Shown piece by piece: positions 10,066 to 17,679 of a DNA stretch of 64,000 bases; the stretch's first letter is position 1; each line of letters starts with the position of its first letter. A model generated the notes under the pieces. It saw only the letters and a program-made list of their open reading frames with translations. It was not told the DNA's origin and searched no databases. The DNA is taken from assembly GCA_032153715.1 (NCBI GenBank), contig JALDYR010000004.1, forward strand, positions 62,001-126,000, written 5' to 3'. Made by a program: the position numbers and the translations under genes. The DNA comes from SEAL01 sp032153715. Lineage in GTDB: Bacteria; Patescibacteriota; Saccharimonadia; Saccharimonadales; Saccharimonadaceae.

Positions 10066-10947
10066 ATGCGACCAGCTGAACATGAAGCTGTCACTAAGGC
10101 ACGCCGTCCAAGCGACCTGTTAGTGCTAGGGATAGCATTGGGTATTATTTTTGCGGCCGTGCTGACGATGTTTTTTATCGGCCTTGCGCTCGTGTCGGTC
10201 GGTAGTGAATTCTTTTATGATGAGTACACTGGTCAGGTTTCGACAGTTGATGATTACCTCCTAAGTGTTGGCTTTTATGCATTAATTCTTGCCGTGCTGT
10301 TGATTGTTGTCCTTGTGACAATTCGTATTTTCCGCCAGCAGTTTCTTGGTAATGCGCTGCAGGTGGAATACAGTAACTACGCCTGGCTGCGCGACTGGAG
10401 CAATCAGGTAGCGGCGGATCTTCAGATGCCACGGGTTGAAATATTCATTACGCAGGATCCAGTGATCAATGCTTACGCGATTGGCTTCAAGACGCCGTAT
10501 AACATCGTGCTTAATTCTGGTGCTATTCGTTACCTAACGCATGACGAGCTCAAGACTGCTGTCGTACACGAAATGGCTCACGTGAAGTATCATCATACGC
10601 AGCTTAACGCCTACCTTAGTATCCTTACATCACTGCCGCTGATTGGCTCGATCGCCGGTTGGCTGATTGCCTTTTGGGGTCGTCGCGCCGAACTGACGGC
10701 TGATCGTCTGGCGCTTTGTTACACAAAGAAGCCAGAGCTGGTAAAAAACGCACTCGTGAAGATTCACGTTGGTCCTGACGTTGCGTCGTCATTTAACGAC
10801 GTCGCTCGTCAATGGCAAGTACACAACACGCAGAGCGGCTTTAACGACTTTGCGCAGACATTTAGCTCGCATCCATTCCTAGTGCGTCGTTTGCAGCATA
10901 TCGATCACTATAACTACCTGATACAGCCGCAGAAAGCGCAGCAGTAA
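10066..10947 (+). CDS. M48 family membrane-bound zinc peptidase (HtpX-like)
   Basis: Two N-terminal membrane segments (about residues 18-45 and 63-88) precede the zinc motif HEMAH with downstream LTADRLA supplying the third ligand, as in the HtpX/Oma1 group of membrane quality-control peptidases. A third hydrophobic stretch follows the motif. In-frame ATGs exist at 10039 and 10048, but 10066 is preferred because AAGGGGAG is five bases upstream and a TATAAT (10035-10040) inside the end of murD overlaps the first ATG. The stop is three bases before prfB. Confidence 0.87.
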   Translation: MRPAEHEAVTKARRPSDLLVLGIALGIIFAAVLTMFFIGLALVSVGSEFFYDEYTGQVSTVDDYLLSVGFYALILAVLLIVVLVTIRIFRQQFLGNALQVEYSNYAWLRDWSNQVAADLQMPRVEIFITQDPVINAYAIGFKTPYNIVLNSGAIRYLTHDELKTAVVHEMAHVKYHHTQLNAYLSILTSLPLIGSIAGWLIAFWGRRAELTADRLALCYTKKPELVKNALVKIHVGPDVASSFNDVARQWQVHNTQSGFNDFAQTFSSHPFLVRRLQHIDHYNYLIQPQKAQQ

Positions 10948-10949
10948 CG

Positions 10950-12029
10950 ATGCAGCCACTCATTAAACGAATTACGACCTTGCAGGGTGATATTGCTGCT
11001 GCGTATGCACAGCTAGCTATTGATGATAAGGCGGCTGCGGCCGAGTTACTTGAGGAAGAGATGGCGAGTCCGGAGATTTGGAACAATCCATCCTACGCAC
11101 AAGAGAAAAGCAAGCAGCTCGCAGCGCTGAATGCGATGGTAGAACCATGGCAGACATTGCAGGCACAGACGGCTGATATTGTCGAGTTGATGGAGCTGGG
11201 TGACGATAGTCTTTTGGCTGAATTCGAGGGGCAGGTGAGCGCGCTCGAGAATGAGTTTGCAGAGCGTAAAAAAGAGTTGCTGTTTGGCGGTGACTACGAT
11301 GACCACAATGCGATCCTTCGTATTACGGCGGGCGTCGGCGGATTGGATGCACAGGATTTTGCCGAGATGCTCGAACGCATGTATTTGCGCTGGGCGGAAA
11401 AGTCGGATATCACCACGACGCAGATTGAGCGATCAAGTGGTGATGAGGCAGGCTTGAAAACGAGCGTGATTGAAATGGCTGGACCGTATGCGTACGGCAA
11501 GTTGCGCAGTGAAAATGGTGTCCATCGCCTCGTGCGCCTTAGTCCGTTTAATAGCGATAACTTACGTCAAACAAGCTTCGCGCTGGTCGAAATCTTGCCA
11601 CAAATTGATGCTCCTGACGAAGTGCAGATCGATGACAAGGATTTGAAAATTGACGTGTACCGCGCGGGTGGTCATGGCGGCCAATCGGTTAACACCACCG
11701 ACAGTGCGGTGCGCATTACTCACTTGCCGACAAAGATTGTTGTGGCAATTCAGAATGAGCGCTCCCAGCTGCAGAACAAGGAAATGGCCATGAAAATTCT
11801 GCGTTCAAAACTCGCACAATTGCAAATGGAACAACACGCGGAAAGCATTGCCGACCTCCAAGCGGGCGAGTCGGCTAATTGGGGTTCTCAGATTCGCAAC
11901 TACGTTTTGCATCCGTATACGATGGTCAAAGATACACGCACTAAATATGAAGAGCGTGATGCAAGTGGCGTGCTTGACGGCAAGATTGATGGCTTTATGA
12001 CGGCTTATTTGGAAGCTAATATTCAGTAA
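10950..12029 (+). CDS. prfB: peptide chain release factor 2
   Basis: Releases peptides at UGA and UAA. The SPF anticodon-like tripeptide is present (VRLSPFNS) and the catalytic GGQ is in AGGHGGQSVNTTDSA. The reading frame is continuous from ATG to stop, so the programmed +1 frameshift found near codon 25 of many prfB genes is not needed here. Its presence indicates UGA is a stop codon in this organism. The 359-residue length is normal. The start is two bases after the stop of the M48 peptidase gene. Confidence 0.95.
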   Translation: MQPLIKRITTLQGDIAAAYAQLAIDDKAAAAELLEEEMASPEIWNNPSYAQEKSKQLAALNAMVEPWQTLQAQTADIVELMELGDDSLLAEFEGQVSALENEFAERKKELLFGGDYDDHNAILRITAGVGGLDAQDFAEMLERMYLRWAEKSDITTTQIERSSGDEAGLKTSVIEMAGPYAYGKLRSENGVHRLVRLSPFNSDNLRQTSFALVEILPQIDAPDEVQIDDKDLKIDVYRAGGHGGQSVNTTDSAVRITHLPTKIVVAIQNERSQLQNKEMAMKILRSKLAQLQMEQHAESIADLQAGESANWGSQIRNYVLHPYTMVKDTRTKYEERDASGVLDGKIDGFMTAYLEANIQ

Positions 12030-12040
12030 TTGCATTAATT

Positions 12041-12069
12041 TTGATTATATTTTAAAATTATCTTAATAT
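12041..12069 (+). promoter_or_regulatory. promoter TTGATT-17-TAATAT
   Basis: A -35 at 12041-12046 and a -10 at 12064-12069 with a 17-base spacer predict a start near 12076 and a ~34-base leader with AGAAGGAG, serving the small orphan gene at 12110. Confidence 0.65.
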
Positions 12070-12109
12070 AAGCGACAAAGCTTATACGTCCAGGCAGAAG
12101 GAGTGTGTG

Positions 12110-12352
12110 ATGACATGTGCTCAGCGAGTCCTGTGGAACTATAATCGTAGTGAGATTAACGACCCTGAATTGTCAGCGGCAATTGATAGTCTGGATGTCG
12201 AGAAGGCTAAAGCTCGTGCGCGGACGCTTGTCGACCAGGTGCCGGCGGGCGCTGATGCAGCTGGGGCGGAGTTGCTGCTGAAGCAGCTCGAACTGGCATC
12301 GTTTGGCGACATCTCTACCGGCAGCGTCGTAGGCGGATATCGTCGACGCTAA
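12110..12352 (+). CDS. small orphan protein of unknown function (80 aa)
   Basis: Not recognised. A soluble, alanine-rich, probably all-helical protein with a basic C-terminus (GGYRRR). The ATG at 12110 is preferred over GTG at 12107 for its spacing to AGAAGGAG. It has its own promoter upstream and its own hairpin terminator downstream, so it is a self-contained single-gene transcription unit set between prfB and ftsE. The good SD, promoter and terminator argue that it is real even though no family is recognised. Confidence 0.65.
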   Translation: MTCAQRVLWNYNRSEINDPELSAAIDSLDVEKAKARARTLVDQVPAGADAAGAELLLKQLELASFGDISTGSVVGGYRRR

Positions 12353-12400
12353 TCTATGGTTATAGTATCTGGACGCCGGGCGCCACGCGCGTCTGGATCC

Positions 12401-12429
12401 GGCCACCTCGAAAGGGGTGGCCATTTTTT
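12401..12429 (+). terminator. Rho-independent terminator
   Basis: GGCCACC / GGTGGCC stem with a short loop followed by six T. It ends the small orphan unit before the ftsE promoter. Confidence 0.85.
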
Positions 12430-12485
12430 GACAAGTTTTTGGGATGGTTTTCATCGATATAACTTATGCTATAATAACGTAAGTA

Positions 12486-13169
12486 ATGATTCTATTGGAT
12501 AGGGTAACAAAAACATACGGCAAAGACATGAAACCTGCGCTTAATCGCATTAGTCTTCATGTTGAGCCTAAAGAGTTTGTGATCATCGTTGGAACAAGCG
12601 GGGCAGGTAAATCAACTCTGCTTAAGCTGTTGACGCGTGAAGAAAAGCCAACCAGTGGAAAGATTGTCGTTGGTGGTATTGATTACGATACCTTGAAAGA
12701 CAAGCATATTCCACTCCTTCGCCGCAAGATTGGTGTCGTGTTCCAGGACTTTAAGTTGCTACCGCAGCGGACGGTGTATGAAAACGTGGCATTCGCACTC
12801 GAAATTGCCGGCATGACCAGTCGTGAAATTAAAAATACGGTGCCAAAGGTTATTGAGCTTGTTGGACTGACCGGTAAGGAAAAGAACTTCCCGCATCAAT
12901 TATCAGGTGGCGAGCGTCAGCGTGTGGCAATTGCTCGTGCAGTCGTGCGTCAGCCAAAGATTTTGATTGCCGATGAGCCAACAGGAAACCTCGATCCGAA
13001 GCATAGCTGGGATATTGTCCGACTCCTCGAGAAGATTAATAAATATGGAACAACCGTACTACTGACGACGCATAACGTCGAAATCGTTAACAAGTTGCAG
13101 CGACGCGTGATCACGATTGAACACGGCAAGATCACCAGTGACCAAGCGCAGGGAAGTTATAGGCAGTAA
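12486..13169 (+). CDS. ftsE: cell division ATP-binding protein FtsE
   Basis: ABC ATPase of the FtsEX complex, which sits at the division site and controls peptidoglycan hydrolases rather than moving a substrate. Walker A is GTSGAGKST, the signature LSGGERQR and Walker B ILIADEPTGNLDP. At 227 residues it has the size of FtsE and lies two bases before ftsX. The extended -10 TGcTATAAT (12467-12475) predicts transcription starting about four bases before the ATG, so the gene is nearly leaderless. Confidence 0.95.
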   Translation: MILLDRVTKTYGKDMKPALNRISLHVEPKEFVIIVGTSGAGKSTLLKLLTREEKPTSGKIVVGGIDYDTLKDKHIPLLRRKIGVVFQDFKLLPQRTVYENVAFALEIAGMTSREIKNTVPKVIELVGLTGKEKNFPHQLSGGERQRVAIARAVVRQPKILIADEPTGNLDPKHSWDIVRLLEKINKYGTTVLLTTHNVEIVNKLQRRVITIEHGKITSDQAQGSYRQ

Positions 13170-13171
13170 TT

Positions 13172-14152
13172 ATGGCAAAACGAAAATTAGACGCAAAAGC
13201 ATTTTCACAGCAGAAACGTAAGCGACGACAGTGGCTGACATTCGTTCGTATGTGTCGCTACGGTGTTAATAACTTTAGCCGTAACGCATGGTTGACGATT
13301 GCTGCGACGGCCGTTATGACGATTACGCTGCTGATCGTCTTTGTGACGCTAGCGGCGCGCCAGGTGTTGGTTGATACGGTTGATCAAATTAAAGACAAGG
13401 TTGATATGTCAATTTACGTCAAAACTGAAACAACCGATCAGCAAGCGCGAACGGTGCGTGCGGAGCTTGAAAAGCTCTCAACTGTCAAAGGGGTAGAGTA
13501 CATTAGTCCAAAGCAGGCGCGCGAGGCTTTTGCGCAGGCAAACAAGACAGATACGCAAACACTTTCTGCATTGAACGAAGCAACGAACAAGCTACCAGGT
13601 ACGTTCCGTGTCAGTATCGAAGATATCAACGACCCGTCAGAGCTTGATAAGTTCGTGAAAACGAATGAAACGTTCAAGAAATATGCTGACCCATCGCGAC
13701 CCGCTTCCTTTAGTGGTGAGCGTCGCACGGCAATCTCTAACATTGGCCGCTGGGTAGGATTTGCCGAGCGTGTTGGGTTGGCGGCAAGCGTGGTCTTTAT
13801 CGTGATCTCATCGTTGATCGTCTTTAATACTATTCGCATGGCAATCTTTAACCGTAAGGAAGAGATTCAAATGATGAAGTTGATTGGCGCTGATCGCAGC
13901 TTTATTCGTGGACCTTTTGTGGTCGAGGCAGTGGTGTACGGCTTTATTGCGGCAATCCTTGCGACAGTACTTGGCATGGTAGCGCTGTATGCGTCACGCG
14001 ACAAACTTATTAGCTATGAAGTCGCTATTCAGCCAACTATCGAAGGCATGACACTGTATATCGGATTTATCCTGCTTGGTATGATTTTTGCCGGTGCACT
14101 GATTGGCGTAATTTCCTCACTCCTCGCTACCCGAAAATATCTGAAAGTATAA
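13172..14152 (+). CDS. ftsX: cell division protein FtsX
   Basis: Membrane partner of FtsE. A basic cytosolic N-terminus leads to TM1 (about residues 42-64), a ~150-residue extracellular loop (65-205) that contacts the hydrolase in other bacteria, and three further membrane segments (212-235, 258-285, 295-320). The motif FNRKEEIQMMKLIGADRSFIR between TM2 and TM3 is characteristic of FtsX. No SD is obvious, consistent with coupling to ftsE. Confidence 0.93.
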   Translation: MAKRKLDAKAFSQQKRKRRQWLTFVRMCRYGVNNFSRNAWLTIAATAVMTITLLIVFVTLAARQVLVDTVDQIKDKVDMSIYVKTETTDQQARTVRAELEKLSTVKGVEYISPKQAREAFAQANKTDTQTLSALNEATNKLPGTFRVSIEDINDPSELDKFVKTNETFKKYADPSRPASFSGERRTAISNIGRWVGFAERVGLAASVVFIVISSLIVFNTIRMAIFNRKEEIQMMKLIGADRSFIRGPFVVEAVVYGFIAAILATVLGMVALYASRDKLISYEVAIQPTIEGMTLYIGFILLGMIFAGALIGVISSLLATRKYLKV

Positions 14153-14174
14153 ACGTTAATAGAGAGCATAAGCA

Positions 14175-14203
14175 TTGACACATCAATGTGCTTATGCTAG
14201 GAT
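14175..14203 (+). promoter_or_regulatory. promoter TTGACA-17-TAGGAT driving a leaderless gene
   Basis: A consensus -35 (14175-14180), a 17-base spacer and TAGGAT (14198-14203) predict a start at about 14210, two bases before ATG 14212. The in-frame ATG at 14188 lies inside the spacer and would not be transcribed. Confidence 0.8.
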
Positions 14204-14211
14204 GGGAACTA

Positions 14212-15393
14212 ATGAAACGACGGTCCACCACACCAGTTTCGGGCACATCTTTTGCTGTCAAGGCCTCCCTTGTTGCAGTAGCTATTTTGATGGCAGTTGC
14301 TACGCCAATTCAAATTAGCCAAGTTGCTCGTGCTGATGATTACGATGCGCGCATCCGTGCGCTTCAGGCCGAGATCGACCAGTACCAGGCGAAAGCCAGT
14401 GAACTAAGTAATAAGGCGAACACGCTTCAGGCTGAAGTGGATCGTTTGTCAAACGAAAAAGCGGCATTGCAAAAGCAGATTGACCTCAAGCAAGCAGAGT
14501 ATGATCAGCTGGTGGCAAACATTGCCGAAAACGAGCAAAAGATTAGTGACAACCAAGATGCACTTGGTGACACTATTGCAAACCTCTATGTTGACGGCAA
14601 GATTTCAACGCTTGAAATGCTTGCGAGTAGTCAGAACATTGGTGAGTATGTCGACAAGCAAGAATACCGCTCATCAGTTCGCGATCAGTTGACGCGTACA
14701 ATTGATGAAATCAAGCGACTCAAAAAAGAGCTTGAAGCGCAGAAGGTTGCCGTTGAACGTAACCTTGCTGACCAAAAGGGGCAGCGTGAAGTACTTGCTA
14801 GTAAAGAAGCTGAGCAGCAGCGTCTTGTTAACGAGACGCGCGGTGAAGAAGCGGCTTATCAGGGACTATCTGCAGACCGTGTCGCAAAGAAGAACGAAGT
14901 GCAGCGCCAACAGCAGGCGGCAATCGAGGCGGCGATGCGTCGTGCATCATCAGGCGGTGGCGGAGTTAATGCGGTTGCCGGTGACCCAGGAAAGGGCGGC
15001 TACCCATCAAATCTTGCGAATTCCGATTACTATAATCCAGTTGTCGACCCGTGGGGTATGTACTCGCGCCAGTGCGTGAGCTACACGGCTTGGAAAGTCT
15101 ATCAAAAGAATGGCTACATGCCATACTGGGGTGGTCGCGGTAACGCGAACCAATGGCCAGGGAACGCTCGCGCCGCTGGCATTGCGACTGGCTCAACGCC
15201 ACGAGCAGGATCTGTCGGTGTAATTATGGCCGGTCAGTATGGTCACGTCGTCTGGGTTAATAGCGTGAATGGTGACGGCACGATCAACATTAGCCAGTAC
15301 AACTACTTTAATGCTGGCGGCTCGGGCTGGGGTCATTACAGTGAAATGTATAACGTTTCACCAAACGCCTACGACGTTTACATTTACTTCTAG
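14212..15393 (+). CDS. secreted coiled-coil peptidoglycan hydrolase with CHAP domain (PcsB-like)
   Basis: Predicted effector of FtsEX. A signal or anchor segment (about residues 15-40, ending ARADD) is followed by a long coiled coil (45-245), a glycine-rich linker (SSGGGG) and a C-terminal CHAP domain (280-393). Catalytic residues visible are the cysteine in RQCVSYTAW, the histidine in YGHVVWV and a polar third residue in SQYNYF. The order ftsE-ftsX-hydrolase and the architecture match PcsB of streptococci, where FtsX holds the coiled coil and gates activity. The start at 14212 is set by the promoter. It has its own promoter, allowing expression separate from ftsEX. Confidence 0.9.
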   Translation: MKRRSTTPVSGTSFAVKASLVAVAILMAVATPIQISQVARADDYDARIRALQAEIDQYQAKASELSNKANTLQAEVDRLSNEKAALQKQIDLKQAEYDQLVANIAENEQKISDNQDALGDTIANLYVDGKISTLEMLASSQNIGEYVDKQEYRSSVRDQLTRTIDEIKRLKKELEAQKVAVERNLADQKGQREVLASKEAEQQRLVNETRGEEAAYQGLSADRVAKKNEVQRQQQAAIEAAMRRASSGGGGVNAVAGDPGKGGYPSNLANSDYYNPVVDPWGMYSRQCVSYTAWKVYQKNGYMPYWGGRGNANQWPGNARAAGIATGSTPRAGSVGVIMAGQYGHVVWVNSVNGDGTINISQYNYFNAGGSGWGHYSEMYNVSPNAYDVYIYF

Positions 15394-15415
15394 TCCTTAG
15401 TAAAAGCAAAACCAC

Positions 15416-15447
15416 TATAGCGCACTCCTTGTCGGGTGCGCTATAAT
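15416..15447 (+). terminator. hairpin with embedded -10 element
   Basis: TATAGCGCAC / GTGCGCTATA forms a 10-bp stem after the CHAP gene. The 3' arm contains TATAAT (15442-15447), the likely -10 of ctpA, so terminator-like hairpin and promoter share bases. The T run is weak, so termination is uncertain. Confidence 0.55.
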
Positions 15448-15486
15448 TGTAAAGATAAGAAAGCCGAATAGGGAGAGAATAACACC

Positions 15487-16710
15487 GTGACTGACAGGCC
15501 ACCGAGCACTGATGTGTCTCGCTACGAACAGAAAAAATGGAGCATAAGTCCGAGTGCTGCTGTCCTGCTTGCGGGATTGCTGCTAGTGATTGGCTATGCA
15601 GCAGGGACGCGTAATGACCAGATTGTGGCGGCAGTAGCGCCAACATTTGGCATAAAGGTTGAAACAAGCACGCTTGATATGGCGAGTGTTCAGCAGACAT
15701 TTCGTGAACTAAAGTCGAACTTTGATGGCAAGCTTGACGAAAAGAAGCTCATCGAGGGGGCAAGTAAGGGGCTGGTTGATGCGGCTGGCGACGAGCATAC
15801 GGTCTACTTTGATAGTGACGAGGCGAAAGAATTTAAAGATGATCTCAGTGGTAATATCGGTGGCGGTATTGGCGCTGAAATTGGTCTACGTGCCGAAAAG
15901 CCAACAGTTATTCGCGCTCTGAAAGACACACCAGCAGAGCGAGCGGGCGTGCAGACGGGTGATGTGATCTTGGCGGTTAATGACCAAGGAGTCGCTGGTA
16001 AGACGGTGGATGAAGTCGTGAAGCTTATTCGCGGCGATATCGGTACGACCGTCAAGCTAACCGTGCAGCGCGCTGCAGAGCGTAAAGAACTCACAATTAC
16101 TCGCGCCGAGATTAATAGTCCAAGTGTTGAATCAAAGGTTGAGGGTGACTTGGGTATTTTGACGATTACACGCTTTGATGAACAAACGGCGACAAAGGCA
16201 AAGCAAGCGGCGCAGGAATTTAAAAATCAAGGTGTTAAGAAGGTTATTCTTGATCTGCGCGGCAATGGCGGCGGTTACTTGTCGGCGGCACCAGAAGTAG
16301 CGGGCTTGTGGTTGCGAGACAAGGTGATTGTTAATGAGCGCAAGAACGGTAAAGTTGAAGCTGAACAAAAGTCAGGCAAGGAAGCGTTACTTGAAGGTCT
16401 TCCAACGGTCGTGCTTATTAACGGTGGAACGGCCAGCGCTAGCGAAATTGTCACTGGAGCGCTGAAGGATTACGGTGTTGCAACATTAGTTGGAGAGAAG
16501 TCGTATGGCAAAGGAACGGTGCAGGCAATGATCGAAGTGAATAATGACGCCCTCCTCAAGGTGACGGTGCAGCGATGGTATACACCAAAGGGAAATAATA
16601 TCGACAAGAAAGGCTTCACGCCAGAGCAGATTGTCGAGCTGACGAGTGAAGATGTTAATGCTGGTCGCGATCCACAGCTCGAAGCAGCAAAGCAGCGACT
16701 TGCTAATTAG
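15487..16710 (+). CDS. C-terminal processing peptidase, S41 family (CtpA/CtpB-like)
   Basis: Membrane-anchored serine protease. An N-terminal anchor (about residues 20-37) is followed by a PDZ domain (VIRALKDTPAERAGVQTGDVI, residues ~135-200) and the S41 core. The catalytic serine is in GGTASASEIV and the lysine in GEKSYGKGTVQ. Start is GTG with GGGAGAG upstream. Its position directly after ftsEX and the CHAP hydrolase suggests it trims or degrades wall hydrolases, as Ctp/Prc enzymes do elsewhere; this role is inferred. Confidence 0.92.
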   Translation: MTDRPPSTDVSRYEQKKWSISPSAAVLLAGLLLVIGYAAGTRNDQIVAAVAPTFGIKVETSTLDMASVQQTFRELKSNFDGKLDEKKLIEGASKGLVDAAGDEHTVYFDSDEAKEFKDDLSGNIGGGIGAEIGLRAEKPTVIRALKDTPAERAGVQTGDVILAVNDQGVAGKTVDEVVKLIRGDIGTTVKLTVQRAAERKELTITRAEINSPSVESKVEGDLGILTITRFDEQTATKAKQAAQEFKNQGVKKVILDLRGNGGGYLSAAPEVAGLWLRDKVIVNERKNGKVEAEQKSGKEALLEGLPTVVLINGGTASASEIVTGALKDYGVATLVGEKSYGKGTVQAMIEVNNDALLKVTVQRWYTPKGNNIDKKGFTPEQIVELTSEDVNAGRDPQLEAAKQRLAN

Positions 16711-16751
16711 CTTGTGCTTACAGATAAAGATGTAGTACTATAGGGATATAT

Positions 16752-17141
16752 ATGCAAGAACAACCAAAAAAGAAAATTCTACTCGTTGAAGATGATGTTG
16801 CACTTGCCGCAGTGTACCGGTCTCGTCTCGAGCTTGAAGAATTTGAAACACTTGAAGTTAACAACGGTGAACAAGCTTTGGCCGCGGCAAAGGAGTTCAA
16901 GCCAGACTTGATCTTGCTCGACGCGATGATGCCAAAGATTAGCGGCTTCGACGTGCTCGATATCCTTCGCAATACTCCGGAAACGGCTAATATTCGCGTC
17001 ATTATGTTGACGGCGCTCAGTCAGCCAAAAGACAAGGAGCGCGCGGAGGCGCTTGGAGTAGATGATTACCTTGTAAAGTCTCAGGTAGTGATTGGCGACG
17101 TCGTGGAACGCGTCAAGCATCATCTTGGCCTGGTTGCCTAG
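16752..17141 (+). CDS. stand-alone response regulator receiver protein
   Basis: A single REC domain of 129 residues with no output domain. Acidic pocket EDD (residues 13-15), phospho-acceptor D57 in LLDAMMP, T87 in MLTALS and conserved K109 in YLVKS are all present, so it should be phosphorylated. It may act by protein contact, like CheY or Spo0F. No kinase gene is adjacent; the only kinase in the window is at 23.8 kb. A TACTAT -10 (16736-16741) with TTGTGC 18 bases upstream predicts a four-base leader. Confidence 0.88.
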   Translation: MQEQPKKKILLVEDDVALAAVYRSRLELEEFETLEVNNGEQALAAAKEFKPDLILLDAMMPKISGFDVLDILRNTPETANIRVIMLTALSQPKDKERAEALGVDDYLVKSQVVIGDVVERVKHHLGLVA

Positions 17142-17164
17142 AGGGCTGAAGGTTCAATCTTTCA

Positions 17165-17205
17165 TAATTAAAACAGTCGAGTAGAAATCTCGGCTGTTTT
17201 AATTA
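17165..17205. terminator. bidirectional terminator
   Basis: TAATTAAAACAG / CTGTTTTAATTA, with an inner CGAG/CTCG stem, is flanked by A and T runs so it can stop transcripts from both sides. It lies between the receiver gene and convergent rpmA. Confidence 0.85.
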
Positions 17206-17227
17206 TGAGGTACGAAAACTGTATAAA

Positions 17228-17258
17228 ATAAAACTAGCTCCGAGAGAGCTAGTTTTAT
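17228..17258 (-). terminator. rpmA terminator
   Basis: A perfect 13-bp stem ATAAAACTAGCTC / GAGCTAGTTTTAT with a 5-base loop lies just after the rpmA stop on the minus strand, followed by T-rich sequence on that strand. Confidence 0.85.
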
Positions 17259-17271
17259 AAGTACAAGGTGA

Positions 17272-17544
17272 TTATTTTACGATAACCTGTGTACGAGGGG
17301 CAGTCTTGCCTGTAAACTTTTGTTTACGAACTTTAGCGAATTCAACGACACCATCGATAGCTGCGTGAATTGTAAAGTTTTTGCTGATGTAAGTACCAGG
17401 GCCAGCGATCTTTGTTGCGCCAGTTTGACGTACAAGTACTTCGCCTGCACGAACTTTCTGACTACCAAAACGCTTAACACCAAGACGTTGACCGGCATTG
17501 TTGCGGTTATTTTTGCTAGTACCGCCTGCTTTGACATGTGACAT
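17272..17544 (-). CDS. rpmA: 50S ribosomal protein L27
   Basis: L27, at the peptidyl transferase centre. The N-terminal arm reads MSHVKAGGTSKNNRNN, followed by LGVKRFGSQKVRAGEVLVRQTG and GTYISKNFTIHAAIDG, which are the L27 signature. No cleavable N-terminal extension of the Firmicutes type is present. The usual partner gene rplU (L21) is not next to it, so rpmA forms its own unit. The SD AAGGAG sits seven bases before the ATG. Confidence 0.96.
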   Translation of the reverse strand: MSHVKAGGTSKNNRNNAGQRLGVKRFGSQKVRAGEVLVRQTGATKIAGPGTYISKNFTIHAAIDGVVEFAKVRKQKFTGKTAPRTQVIVK

Positions 17545-17583
17545 GTGGCAAACTCCTTATAGTTGCTAAAATCAATCTGTACC

Positions 17584-17612
17584 ATTGTACGAAAAAAGCG
17601 GGGCTACGTCAA
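17584..17612 (-). promoter_or_regulatory. rpmA promoter TTGACG-17-TACAAT
   Basis: On the minus strand the -35 is complementary to 17607-17612 and the -10 to 17584-17589, with a 17-base spacer, giving a leader of about 33 bases with an SD. Confidence 0.8.
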
Positions 17613-17623
17613 CCCCTTAAGCC

Positions 17624-17652
17624 TTGACCTAAGATTAGTTTCTTATTATGAT
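17624..17652 (+). promoter_or_regulatory. promoter TTGACC-17-TATGAT
   Basis: It diverges from the rpmA promoter. The -35 is at 17624-17629 and the -10 at 17647-17652; the predicted leader of ~21 bases carries AAGGGG before ATG 17680. Confidence 0.7.
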
Positions 17653-17679
17653 GAGAACAACTAAAAAAGGGTAAGGGGT

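Noticed and set aside
12428..12433. TTGACA as -35 of ftsE
   Set aside because: It is 36 bases from the TATAAT and belongs to the T run of the preceding terminator; spacing is incompatible with a promoter.
14188..14211. Upstream ATG of the CHAP hydrolase gene
   Set aside because: It lies inside the 17-base spacer of a near-consensus promoter, so it would not be in the transcript.
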